Shown piece by piece: positions 1 to 6,285 of a stretch of DNA of 6,568 bases. Location: the NCBI GenBank assembly GCA_959602875.1, contig CAUGVQ010000106.1, forward strand, positions 1 to 6,568, given 5' to 3'. This stretch comes from an uncultured Collinsella sp. Lineage in GTDB: Bacteria; Actinomycetota; Coriobacteriia; Coriobacteriales; Coriobacteriaceae. Numbering within the stretch: position 1 is the stretch's first letter; the number at the start of each line of letters is the position of its first letter. The translations under genes and the position numbers were made by a program. The notes beneath the pieces were generated by a model. It had not been told where the DNA came from. It was given only the letters and a program-made list of their open reading frames with translations, and did not search any database.

Positions 1-88
1 CCTCGACGAGAGCCTTCTTGCACTCCATCATCGGGGAGTCGGTCATCTCGCGGAGTTCCTTGACCATAGCGGCGGTAATCTGAGCCAT
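1..88 (-). CDS. tsf: Elongation factor Ts, N-terminal fragment (gene runs off the window)
   Basis: Only the first 29 codons are present; the rest lies beyond base 1. The encoded N-terminus begins MAQITAAMVKELRE and continues with a DSPMMECKKAL segment. This is the conserved UBA-like N-terminal domain of EF-Ts, whose family pattern is ITA-x-x-VKELRE-x-T-x-x-x-MMDCKKAL. EF-Ts is the cytoplasmic guanine-nucleotide exchange factor that releases GDP from EF-Tu during elongation. The ATG at 88-86 is preceded by an AAGGA Shine-Dalgarno (96-100) with 7 nt spacing. The gene follows rpsB after 41 bp on the same strand, the near-universal rpsB-tsf pairing, so it is probably co-transcribed from the rpsB promoter. 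Identification is secure despite the truncation. Confidence 0.95.
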   Translation of the reverse strand, partial: MAQITAAMVKELREMTDSPMMECKKALVE

Positions 89-106
89 GTTCGGTTCCTT
101 TCTCAG

Positions 107-120
107 CGGAAGCGTTTCCG
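107..120 (-). other. Small hairpin in the rpsB-tsf spacer
   Basis: The transcribed strand reads CGGAA-ACGC-TTCCG, a perfect 5-bp stem with a 4-nt loop. It lies between the rpsB stop codon and the tsf Shine-Dalgarno. No T-run follows, so it is not a classical intrinsic terminator. It could weakly modulate read-through into tsf or protect rpsB mRNA ends. A 5-bp stem can also arise by chance, so function is a guess. Confidence 0.3.
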
Positions 121-129
121 TATTGACGG

Positions 130-873
130 TTACTCGGCGACGGGGGCCTCAGCGGCAGCCTCGGCAGCCATCTCGGCCTCGGAGATCTGCTCCTTGCCAG
201 TGCCGGCGAGGCAAGCGTCGGCCATGAGCTCGCACATGAGGGTGACGGCGGAGATGGCGTCGTCGTTGCACGGGATGCCGAAATCGACCTCGTCCGGGTC
301 GGAGTTGGTGTCGATGAGGGCGACGACCGGGATGTTCAGGCGGCGAGCCTCCTTGATGGCGTTCTCCTCGCGCTTGGTGTCGATGACAAAGAGCGCGGAG
401 GGCAGACCCTTGAGGTCGCGGGCGCCACCGAGGTTGTTCTGGAGCTTAGCGAGCTCCTTGCCGAGAACAGCCTGCTCCTTCTTGGGGAGGACCGCCATAC
501 GGCCGTCCTCGACCATGGTCTCGAGCTCCTCCATGCGGTTGATGCGCGAGCGAATGGTCACGAAGTTGGTGAGCATACCGCCGAGCCAGCGCTGATTGAT
601 GTAGGGCATGCCGGCGCGCTCAGCAGCGGCGCGGACGGGCTCCTGGGCCTGCTTCTTGGTGCCGACGAAGAGCACCTTGCCACCCTTGGCGGCGTTGCGC
701 AGGAAGGAGTAGGCCTGGTCGGCGTTGATGATGGTCTGCTTGAGGTCAAGGATGTAGATGCCGTTGCGCTCACCGAAGATGAAGGGCTTCATCTTGGGGT
801 TCCAGCGGCGGGTCTGGTGGCCGAAGTGGCAGCCTGCCTCGAGAAGGGTACGGATGTTGATCTTGGTAGCCAT
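130..873 (-). CDS. rpsB: 30S ribosomal protein S2
   Basis: This is a full-length S2 of 247 aa, a structural protein of the small ribosomal subunit needed for S1 docking and translation initiation in many bacteria. The N-terminal signature LLEAGCHFGHQ is at residues 10-20. The segments FVGTKKQA (69-76), YINQRWLGGMLTN (91-103) and FVIDTKREENAI (162-173) match conserved S2 blocks. The last residues are an Ala/Glu-rich tail (about 231-247), a common variable extension. The frame stays open upstream to a TTG at 909, but the ATG at 873 is chosen: it gives the family N-terminus and has a perfect AGGAGG (879-884) 5 nt before it. The gene has its own promoter near 1014-1042 and a leader of about 135 nt, which may permit S2 autoregulation. 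tsf follows in the same transcription unit. The long plus-strand frames opposite it are shadows. Confidence 0.97.
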   Translation of the reverse strand: MATKINIRTLLEAGCHFGHQTRRWNPKMKPFIFGERNGIYILDLKQTIINADQAYSFLRNAAKGGKVLFVGTKKQAQEPVRAAAERAGMPYINQRWLGGMLTNFVTIRSRINRMEELETMVEDGRMAVLPKKEQAVLGKELAKLQNNLGGARDLKGLPSALFVIDTKREENAIKEARRLNIPVVALIDTNSDPDEVDFGIPCNDDAISAVTLMCELMADACLAGTGKEQISEAEMAAEAAAEAPVAE

Positions 874-922
874 GTAAACCTCCTGTGGTTCGCCTCCGTG
901 CGGGGTCAACCTCTCCCTACCA

Positions 923-947
923 CCCGGGACCTGCTACCCTGCCCGGG
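923..947 (-). other. GC-rich dyad in the rpsB 5' leader
   Basis: Two copies of CCCGGG (942-947 and 923-928) are separated by 13 nt. Each copy is self-complementary, so the pair can form a 6-bp all-GC stem in the leader RNA. It lies between the predicted transcription start and the rpsB Shine-Dalgarno, about 40 nt before the SD. A second stem, GAACG-TTGC-CGTTC (997-1010), sits at the predicted 5' end of the same leader. Together they could be part of a structured regulatory leader, but I cannot match them to a known S2-binding fold. The dyad is seen in the sequence; any regulatory role is inference. Confidence 0.35.
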
Positions 948-1013
948 CACCACGGCGGGAAAGTAGCCGCACGTGTGTGATGAATACGCGTCGCCAGAAC
1001 GGCAACGTTCGAA

Positions 1014-1042
1014 ATCATAGCAGGATGCGCTTTGGTTTCCAA
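1014..1042 (-). promoter_or_regulatory. Sigma-70-type promoter for rpsB-tsf
   Basis: On the minus strand, TTGGAA (1042-1037) and TATGAT (1019-1014) are separated by exactly 17 nt. They match the housekeeping consensus at 4 of 6 and 5 of 6 positions. The predicted start is near 1007-1009, giving a leader of roughly 135 nt to the rpsB ATG at 873. The site lies in the only sizeable gap between xerC and rpsB, where a strong ribosomal-protein promoter would be expected. Confidence comes from the good boxes, the ideal spacing and the position; no expression evidence is available. Confidence 0.7.
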
Positions 1043-1060
1043 GTAAAATCCGCACAAAGT

Positions 1061-1083
1061 GAGGCTCTCTATAGAACCGCCTC
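1061..1083 (-). terminator. Weak candidate terminator or attenuator hairpin at the end of xerC
   Basis: The transcribed strand can pair GAGGC (1083-1079) with GCCTC (1065-1061). Alternatively it can form a 6-bp stem, GGTTCT-ATAG-AGAGCC (1078-1063), with one G-U pair. The structure touches the xerC TGA stop. The downstream bases include short T-runs (TTT, then TTTT about 14 nt later) rather than a continuous T-tract. It might partly end the upstream transcript before the rpsB promoter, but it is a poor match to a classical intrinsic terminator. Confidence 0.25.
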
Positions 1084-2026
1084 AAGCGTCGCCCCGCGGA
1101 TGGGCCTGAACGACCGCGCCCAGAAGCCTCTCCGGCGTGAGGTGCGTGTAGAGCTGCGTGGTAGAGAGGCTCGCATGGCCAAGGAGCTCCTGAACGCTCC
1201 TTAAGTCGGCACCGCCGGCGAGGAGGTCGGTTGCAAAGGTGTGCCGCATGGCGTGCGGCGTGATGTCCGCGGGAAGCCCCACTATGGTTGCGAGCTTGCG
1301 GAACCGGTACCTGAGCGCCGCCGCGTCCATACGGTTTCCGCGCGCAGACAGGAACAGGGGCCTTCTAGCACCTCGTTGCTCACATCTGCCAGAGGCGGTG
1401 AGAAGCGCCGGTCTCCCCTGCTCCAAATAGCGCTTCACGGCATCGAGGGCACGTCGATAGACGGGGACGATTCTCTCGCGGGAGCCCTTGCCGAAGAGGC
1501 GCACGGTCCTCGTTGCGAAGTCGATGCTCTCGATATCGAGTCGGGAAAGCTCGGAGATACGCGCGCCCGTTGCGTAGAAGAGCTCGAGCATGCAGGAATC
1601 GCGAACACCCTCCGGTGTGGTTACGTCGGGAGCTGCGAGCAGATCCTCCATGGCGCTCGCGCCAACGGTCTTGGGGAGCGACTTAGGGATTTTAGGAGAC
1701 TGAAGCGTGAGCGCGGCCGCACCCGTGACGATTCCTTCAAGCTCGCACCAGCGGAAAAACGAGCGGAGCGCTGAGAGATGTGCGGAGACGGTTCTGGGTG
1801 CGTAGCGAGCAGCGTGCAGCTCCGCAAGATAGCGCCTGAGGTCCCGGACAGAGGGTCTGAGTGCGTCAACGCTCGCTCGCAACGTCCAGGAACCGTAGGC
1901 ATCCAGGTGCCCCTCGTAGGCTCGCACGGTCTCAGGGGAAAGCCCTTCCACGCGCGAGATGTAGGCGATGAATCCGTCGAGGGCCTCGAGAAAGTCCTCG
2001 GCGGGAAGATCAGTCCTGTCCGTCAT
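1082..2026 (-). CDS. xerC: Tyrosine recombinase XerC/XerD family
   Basis: This is a site-specific tyrosine recombinase of 314 aa, a typical Xer length. Xer enzymes resolve chromosome dimers at dif by strand exchange through a covalent 3'-phosphotyrosine. The N-terminal SAM-like core-binding domain occupies about residues 12-100 (FIAYISRVEGLSPETVRAY at 19-37). The C-terminal catalytic domain has the full active set: R156 in ATGARISEL, K180 in GKGSRER, H258 and R261 in HAMRHTFA, H284 in LLGHASLSTTQ, and nucleophile Y293 in YTHL. The frame is open up to a TTG at 2134. The ATG at 2026 is preferred because it places the domain correctly and removes 36 low-complexity T/S/P-rich residues. This start lies inside trmFO with a 17-nt overlap and only a weak SD, suggesting translational coupling. 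The trmFO-xerC order matches Firmicutes-type loci. Whether it acts as XerC, XerD or a sole Xer cannot be told from this window. Confidence 0.9.
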   Translation of the reverse strand: MTDRTDLPAEDFLEALDGFIAYISRVEGLSPETVRAYEGHLDAYGSWTLRASVDALRPSVRDLRRYLAELHAARYAPRTVSAHLSALRSFFRWCELEGIVTGAAALTLQSPKIPKSLPKTVGASAMEDLLAAPDVTTPEGVRDSCMLELFYATGARISELSRLDIESIDFATRTVRLFGKGSRERIVPVYRRALDAVKRYLEQGRPALLTASGRCEQRGARRPLFLSARGNRMDAAALRYRFRKLATIVGLPADITPHAMRHTFATDLLAGGADLRSVQELLGHASLSTTQLYTHLTPERLLGAVVQAHPRGDA

Positions 2027-3350
2027 CGTTGAAGAGGTCGCCTCTACTTGCGAGATAGGCGTCGAGGTCTGCGAGGGCGCGCTCGGCGTAAGCGGCGTAA
2101 CGGTCTCGTTTGGAGCGTCGGCGGCCGTCATCAAGAGGAGGCACGAGCCCGAAGTTGACGTGCATGGGTTGATAATTCTCGGTTACAGGGTCGGTTGCAT
2201 AGGCAACGAGCGATCCGAGCGCACCGGTTACGGGAAGCGAGACCGGGTCGGTGCCGATGAGGTCCGCATAGGTGTTTGCCGCTGCTAGAAGCCCCGACGC
2301 CATCGCTTCGACGTAACCTTCCGTTCCGCAAATCTGCCCGGCGAGGCGCACCGTCGTGCCGGGAATCGCGAAGGTCTTATCGAGTACGTGCGGTGCATCG
2401 ACGAAGGTGTTGCGGTGCATAACGCCGTAACGGAAAAACTCTGCATTCTCGAGTCCGGGGATCATACGGAACACCCGCTTCTGCTCGGGCCAGGTGAGGT
2501 TGGTCTGGAAGCCGACGAGGTTGTACGCCGTGCCCTCAGCATTCTCGGCGCGGAGCTGCACGGCCGCCCAGGGACGGTGCCCGGTACGAGGATCGGTGAG
2601 CCCGACAGGTTTGAGCGCGCCGAAGCGAAGGGCATCGCGTCCCGTGCGCGCGATCTCCTCCACCGGCTGGCATGCCTGGAAGAGATCGCGTGCCTCGAAC
2701 TCTTTCTGCACCACACGGTCGGCTGCAAGGAGCTCGTTTATGAAGCGCTCATACTCATCGCGGCTGAAGGGCGCGTTGAGGTAGTCACCGGTGCCCTGGT
2801 CGTCGTAGCGCGACTGGGTAAAGAGGACGGAACGGTCGAGGGATGCTGCGTCCACGATAGGTGCGGCAGCATCGAAGAAGGCGAGCGACTCGGCACCGAG
2901 TTTCTCCCGAATGCGCTCGGCGAGCGCGTCTGAGCAGAGCGGACCGGCTGCTATGACGACGTGGCCGTTGGGAATATCGCGGACCTCCTCGCGAACCACC
3001 TCGATGAGGGGCTCGTCTTCGATGCGCTTCTCCACTGCGGCGGAAAAGGCCTCACGGTCGACAGCAAGGGCTCCTCCGGCAGGCACGGCAGTCTCCTCCG
3101 CGCACGCCAGCAATGAGCACCCCATCCGGCGAAGCTCTTCTTTGAGAAGCCCTGCGGCGGAGTCTCGCCTAGTTGCCTTTAGAGAGTTCGAGCAGACGAG
3201 CTCAGCAAGATGGGCCGTGTGGTGCGCCGCAGACGTCGTCTCCGGGCGCATTTCGATAAGACGAACGGGCACGCCGCGGCGCGCAAGATCGAGGGCGCAT
3301 TCTGATCCGGCAAGACCGCCGCCGACGACGGTAACCGTGGGAAGGGTCAT
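2010..3350 (-). CDS. trmFO: TrmFO: folate- and FAD-dependent tRNA (uracil-54-C5)-methyltransferase
   Basis: This 446-aa cytoplasmic flavoenzyme makes 5-methyluridine at position 54 in the T-loop of tRNAs. It uses methylenetetrahydrofolate as carbon donor and reduced FAD as reductant, unlike SAM-dependent TrmA. The Rossmann dinucleotide motif VVGGGLAGSE is at residues 8-17. C53, in LVCSNSLKAT, and C227, in FQACQPVEEIA, fall where the family's catalytic cysteines are (about 53 and 226 in B. subtilis). Later conserved blocks include GVMHRNTF (309-316), AGQICGTEGYVEAMASGL (337-354) and MHVNFGLVPPL (396-406). The ATG at 3350 has an AAAGG Shine-Dalgarno with suitable spacing. The gene starts 33 bp after the dprA stop, and its last 17 nt overlap xerC. 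TrmFO is common in Firmicutes and uncommon in classical high-GC Actinobacteria, which supports a Coriobacteriia-like host. No frame break is seen. Confidence 0.96.
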   Translation of the reverse strand: MTLPTVTVVGGGLAGSECALDLARRGVPVRLIEMRPETTSAAHHTAHLAELVCSNSLKATRRDSAAGLLKEELRRMGCSLLACAEETAVPAGGALAVDREAFSAAVEKRIEDEPLIEVVREEVRDIPNGHVVIAAGPLCSDALAERIREKLGAESLAFFDAAAPIVDAASLDRSVLFTQSRYDDQGTGDYLNAPFSRDEYERFINELLAADRVVQKEFEARDLFQACQPVEEIARTGRDALRFGALKPVGLTDPRTGHRPWAAVQLRAENAEGTAYNLVGFQTNLTWPEQKRVFRMIPGLENAEFFRYGVMHRNTFVDAPHVLDKTFAIPGTTVRLAGQICGTEGYVEAMASGLLAAANTYADLIGTDPVSLPVTGALGSLVAYATDPVTENYQPMHVNFGLVPPLDDGRRRSKRDRYAAYAERALADLDAYLASRGDLFNDDGQD

Positions 3351-3383
3351 ACAAAAACCTTTCTTAAGCGTTCGGTACGCATC

Positions 3384-4313
3384 CTATTGTGCCCCAAAGG
3401 AGGTTCTGTTGACGAGGGCCGCCGCAGTCGCCGCGTAACGACCATCAACCATCCGTTCCACAAGACCGGCCAAAGTCAGCTCCGATAGACGCTCTAGGCA
3501 GGCGCGTGTGTCGATATGTGCCGCGCGGGCGATGGCATCCACCCGCAGCGGTGTAGCCACAAGGGCCTCGAGCATGGTGCTCCCACACTGGTCCAGTACG
3601 GGCGTGCGCGCACTTGCCGCAGCCTCAGACCGAAGGCGACAGAAGATGCGTGATAAAGCGCAGGAGAGCGCCTCCTCGTCGGCGATGATGCAGGCGCCCG
3701 ATTCGATAAGGTAGTTTGATCCTCGGGAGGCCGGTGAGAAGATGGACCCCGGCGCAGCGAGCACCTCGCGGTCTATTTCGGTTGCCGCCTCTGCGGTAGA
3801 GAACGTTCCCGAGGGCAAGCCCGCTTCTGCAACGAACACGGCGCGGCTAAGCGCAGCTATGATGCGATTTCGCTTGGGAAAGGCATAGCGCCTCGGCTGA
3901 GTGCCCCAGCGCTCTATGGAGATAACCGCGCCTCCTTGGGCAATCGTCTGCTGTATAAGGGGTTCACTGCGTTGTGGATAGCAAACGTCTGCACCGGTTC
4001 CGAGCACGATGATGTTTGTTCCGCGCTCGTCGAGAGTGGACCGTGCCGCGGCCGAGTCACACCCGATGGCGCCTCCACTCACCACGGAGATGCCAAACGA
4101 TACGGCCATGCGCGCAGCCAAGGTGCAGACGCCTTCACCATAGGGAGTCATCTGCCGCGTGCCGATGATGGCGAGCGCCTCTTCGGCCAAGGCCGACGGG
4201 TCTCCCCTTCCGTATACGATCTCAGGTGGTGAAGCGAGGTCTTCTAAACGATGAGGATAGGTGAAGTCCCCTCTCTTGATCTCCCATCCGTCACCGAAGA
4301 CACCGTATCCCAT
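3384..4313 (-). CDS. dprA: DNA-processing protein DprA (Smf), short form
   Basis: This 309-aa protein is of the DprA/Smf family, which binds incoming single-stranded DNA during natural transformation and loads RecA. Using the ATG at 4313, the Rossmann-like core runs from about residue 17 to 225. It contains IGTRQMTPYG (50-59), VVSGGAIGCDSAA (77-89), VLGTGADVCYP (103-113), FPKRNRIIAALS (145-156) and AEAGLPSGTFSTAEAA (162-177). The C-terminal winged-helix domain spans about 240-297. The usual N-terminal SAM-like domain is absent; only a short tail precedes the core. The histidine that often ends the SGxAxGxDxxAH motif is Ala here. A TTG in frame at 4316 is possible, but ATG 4313 sits 5 nt after a perfect AGGAGG. 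It shares one base with the comM stop (TGATG), so the two are probably translationally coupled. The stop is TAG. Confidence 0.93.
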   Translation of the reverse strand: MGYGVFGDGWEIKRGDFTYPHRLEDLASPPEIVYGRGDPSALAEEALAIIGTRQMTPYGEGVCTLAARMAVSFGISVVSGGAIGCDSAAARSTLDERGTNIIVLGTGADVCYPQRSEPLIQQTIAQGGAVISIERWGTQPRRYAFPKRNRIIAALSRAVFVAEAGLPSGTFSTAEAATEIDREVLAAPGSIFSPASRGSNYLIESGACIIADEEALSCALSRIFCRLRSEAAASARTPVLDQCGSTMLEALVATPLRVDAIARAAHIDTRACLERLSELTLAGLVERMVDGRYAATAAALVNRTSFGAQ

Positions 4314-4324
4314 CAAAGCCTCCT
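4311..4324 (-). promoter_or_regulatory. Ribosome binding site and TGATG stop-start junction, comM to dprA
   Basis: AGGAGG (4324-4319) codes for the Arg-Arg near the end of ComM. It lies 5 nt upstream of the dprA ATG (4313-4311), which shares its A with the comM TGA (4315-4313). The spacing decides the dprA start in favour of ATG over the adjacent TTG, which would be only 2 bases further back and too close to the SD. The arrangement is typical of termination-reinitiation coupling. Confidence 0.75.
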
Positions 4325-5791
4325 ATCCCCGTGGTACATCGAAGCTTCTTTCACATGTGACTCTCCTACGAGCACCGACTCATCGATGTCGGCAAGGGTC
4401 CGCGCCACACGGCAGAGCCGGTCCAACCCTCGCGCGCTCAGGTGTGCTCTTTTTGCAAGAGCGATGGCGGTCGCTTCTGCCTCGGCTGATAGCGTGAGAC
4501 TCTCTCCCCCATCTTCTTGCCGTTTCTGCAGGCGCCAAGCGCGAAATGCCCGTCCGCGTATGACGCTTTGGGAGATCTCATCACTCGAGAGGCCCTCGCT
4601 TCCGCGGAGCACATCTTCTGGATCGGGCCTTGACACATCGATTACAAGATCGATGCGGTCCATAAAGGGGCCCGAGAGCCGCGCTCGGTATCGTTCTATG
4701 GCAGAGATGGTGCACTTGCAGTCAATCTCTGGGTCCCCTAGATATCCGCAAGGGCAGGGGTTGCTTGCCGCAACAAGCTGGAAGCGGCAGGCAAAGGTGT
4801 ACACGCCATCGACACGGACGATTCGTACCACGCCCTCCTCAGTGGGTTGCCGGAGCATATCGAGGATATTTGCAGGAAACTCCGCTAGCTCGTCCAAGAA
4901 GAGCGCGCCTCCGTGCGCGAGGCTGATCTCACCCGGCCGGACAGGGCGACCTCCTCCCAAAAGACCTGCGGAGGAGGCGCTGTGATGCGGGCTTCTAAAC
5001 GGTCTTCTTCCTGCAAGGATGTCCTCGATTGGCTCCCCCACGACCGAATGGATGCGAAGCGCCTCCTGCTTGGTCTTATCGTCGATGGGTGGCAGTATCG
5101 TAGGGAGTCTCTGGGCGAGCATGGTCTTTCCCGCACCCGGCGAGCCCACCATGAGAAGCCCGAGTTCCCCCGTCGCTGCGATGGCACACGCCCTTTTGGC
5201 AAACTCCTGTCCCACCACGTCGGCATAGTCAAGAAGCGGCGTCAGCCCATGCGTGGGCACGGGAGTGTCATCGTAGGCATACAGACCGTGTGTGATGCCA
5301 TGATGCAGATCTGCCAGGTTTTGAATTCTGGCCGAGCGGATGCCGTCGAGCGAAACGTGCCCTTCGTCCCATGCGCCCACCAGTACAACGCCGAGCTCGC
5401 GTGCGAGAAGCTGATAGGCAACCTCGCCTTTGACCGGGCTGACGTCTCCGTCCAGGGTAAGCTCGCCGACGAGCAGCACATCCCTAAGACCATTCAAGGG
5501 AATCTGACCCGACGCTGCGAGTATGCCCACCGCGATGGGAAGGTCGAGCCCGGTGCCGGTTTTTCGGACGTCGCCCGGTGCGAGGTTCACGGTAACGCTT
5601 TGGCGCGGTAGCGTGTAGCCGGCTGCGCGCAGTGAGTTTCTGATGCGCTGGCGCGCCTCGAGCACAGAGGAGTCGGGCATACCGATGAGGTGGATTCCGG
5701 GTATTCCTCCCGATAAGGCGACCTCTACCGTGACAGGAAACGCCTCGACTCCCCTCAGGCAGGCGCCGCGTACGGAGACGACGCCGCTCAC
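4313..5791 (-). CDS. comM: ComM/YifB family Mg-chelatase-like AAA+ ATPase
   Basis: This 492-aa protein is the length expected for ComM/YifB, a ring-forming AAA+ helicase. In Vibrio and Haemophilus it promotes branch migration during natural transformation. The N-terminal Lon-like domain covers about 1-170, with GIPGIHLIGMPDSSVLEARQ at 29-48 and KTGTGLDLPIAVGIL at 77-91. In that segment LD stands where Lon protease has its serine, so proteolysis is not expected. The ATPase core has Walker A GSPGAGKT (216-223), Walker B ALFLDE (296-301) and a sensor segment ASNPCPCG (342-349). A four-cysteine cluster (C346, C348, C358, C360) may bind zinc. MDRIDL (377-382) carries an Arg-finger-like arginine, and the C-terminal domain (about 400-490) ends in a conserved HVKEA-type helix. 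The start is GTG at 5791 in a GTGA overlap with the yraN stop, with GGGAG about 8 nt upstream. Confidence 0.94.
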   Translation of the reverse strand: MSGVVSVRGACLRGVEAFPVTVEVALSGGIPGIHLIGMPDSSVLEARQRIRNSLRAAGYTLPRQSVTVNLAPGDVRKTGTGLDLPIAVGILAASGQIPLNGLRDVLLVGELTLDGDVSPVKGEVAYQLLARELGVVLVGAWDEGHVSLDGIRSARIQNLADLHHGITHGLYAYDDTPVPTHGLTPLLDYADVVGQEFAKRACAIAATGELGLLMVGSPGAGKTMLAQRLPTILPPIDDKTKQEALRIHSVVGEPIEDILAGRRPFRSPHHSASSAGLLGGGRPVRPGEISLAHGGALFLDELAEFPANILDMLRQPTEEGVVRIVRVDGVYTFACRFQLVAASNPCPCGYLGDPEIDCKCTISAIERYRARLSGPFMDRIDLVIDVSRPDPEDVLRGSEGLSSDEISQSVIRGRAFRAWRLQKRQEDGGESLTLSAEAEATAIALAKRAHLSARGLDRLCRVARTLADIDESVLVGESHVKEASMYHGDRRL

Positions 5792-6285
5792 ATCTCACAC
5801 TCCCAATCGAACGCTCCGCACGCTTGAAGGATGCCCACCTGGTCGTCACCGTCAACAACGACCCCGATCGTGTCGAAGCGAAGCGATGGTACGGGGAAGT
5901 TATCCATGAGGTAGGAAGCGGCGATTCTGCGGTAGCGCTTACGCTTGCGAATATCTACCGCTTCCTCGGGGTAGGCGCCTTTTGAAAGGCTGCGCCTGCG
6001 TCGCGTCTTGACCTCGACGAGCACGATGCATTCGTCAGCCGGGTCGTAGGCGACATAGTCGGCCTCACCCTCACGGCAGCGGTACCCGTGCTCTAAGATC
6101 TCGTAGCCGCTGCTGATGAGAAAGGCCCCGGCTAGTGCTTCACCAAGGATGCCGAGCTCATGCGGTGTGAGGTTCTCCACAGCGACGTCCGCGGGAAAAC
6201 CGATGTCCTCAGCGAGCGCGTCAGTGAGCTCCGGGCTTATGTCGCCAAGGTCCCACTTCTCGGATACGGTTCTCTGTCCTAACAT
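5788..6285 (-). CDS. yraN: YraN family (UPF0102) predicted endonuclease-fold protein
   Basis: This is a 165-aa member of the YraN/UPF0102 family, which has a restriction-endonuclease-like fold and an ill-defined role, often beside rnhB and comM/dprA genes. From the ATG at 6285, the core contains LGILGEALAGAFL (44-56), GYEILEHGYRCREGEAD (60-76), VLVEVKTRRRR (88-98) and RFDTIGVVV (136-144). E49, D76, E91 and K93 fit the predicted metal-binding nuclease residues. About 40 residues precede the core and are rich in Asp and Glu; many homologues begin close to the core, so this extension is unusual. The start at 6285 is chosen because AGGAG (6291-6295) lies 5 nt upstream. An in-frame ATG at 6315 would add ten residues but has a poorer SD. 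Both ATGs lie in an inverted repeat (6281-6318). The stop overlaps the comM GTG start. Biochemical function is not established. Confidence 0.85.
   Translation of the reverse strand: MLGQRTVSEKWDLGDISPELTDALAEDIGFPADVAVENLTPHELGILGEALAGAFLISSGYEILEHGYRCREGEADYVAYDPADECIVLVEVKTRRRRSLSKGAYPEEAVDIRKRKRYRRIAASYLMDNFPVPSLRFDTIGVVVDGDDQVGILQACGAFDWECEM

Noticed and set aside
977..1204. Plus-strand open frame spanning the rpsB promoter region and the 3' end of xerC
   Set aside because: Most of its length is antisense to xerC. The rest crosses the rpsB promoter, and the protein is low-complexity and Arg-rich.
2027..2134. Longer XerC with a 36-residue N-terminal extension from TTG 2134 or ATG 2131
   Set aside because: The extra residues are T/S/P-rich and unlike Xer N-termini, and they lie fully within trmFO. 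ATG 2026 gives the family length.
3368..3380. GCGT-ACCGA-ACGC hairpin between dprA and trmFO
   Set aside because: Only 4 bp with no adjacent T-tract in the right place. The short gap and same-strand genes suggest read-through.
3971..3980. DnaA-box-like TGTGGATAG, plus another TTATCCATG near 5899
   Set aside because: Isolated, imperfect and inside coding sequence. There is no cluster or AT-rich region to suggest an origin.
4251..4985. Long plus-strand open frame (244 codons) opposite comM and the start of dprA
   Set aside because: It lies entirely antisense to well-recognised genes, its product is rich in Arg/Ser/Pro, and no family is recognisable. GC-rich coding DNA commonly yields such frames.
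4913..5611. Plus-strand open frame of 232 codons opposite comM
   Set aside because: It is antisense to the conserved ATPase and Lon-like domains, with no recognisable domain or good SD.
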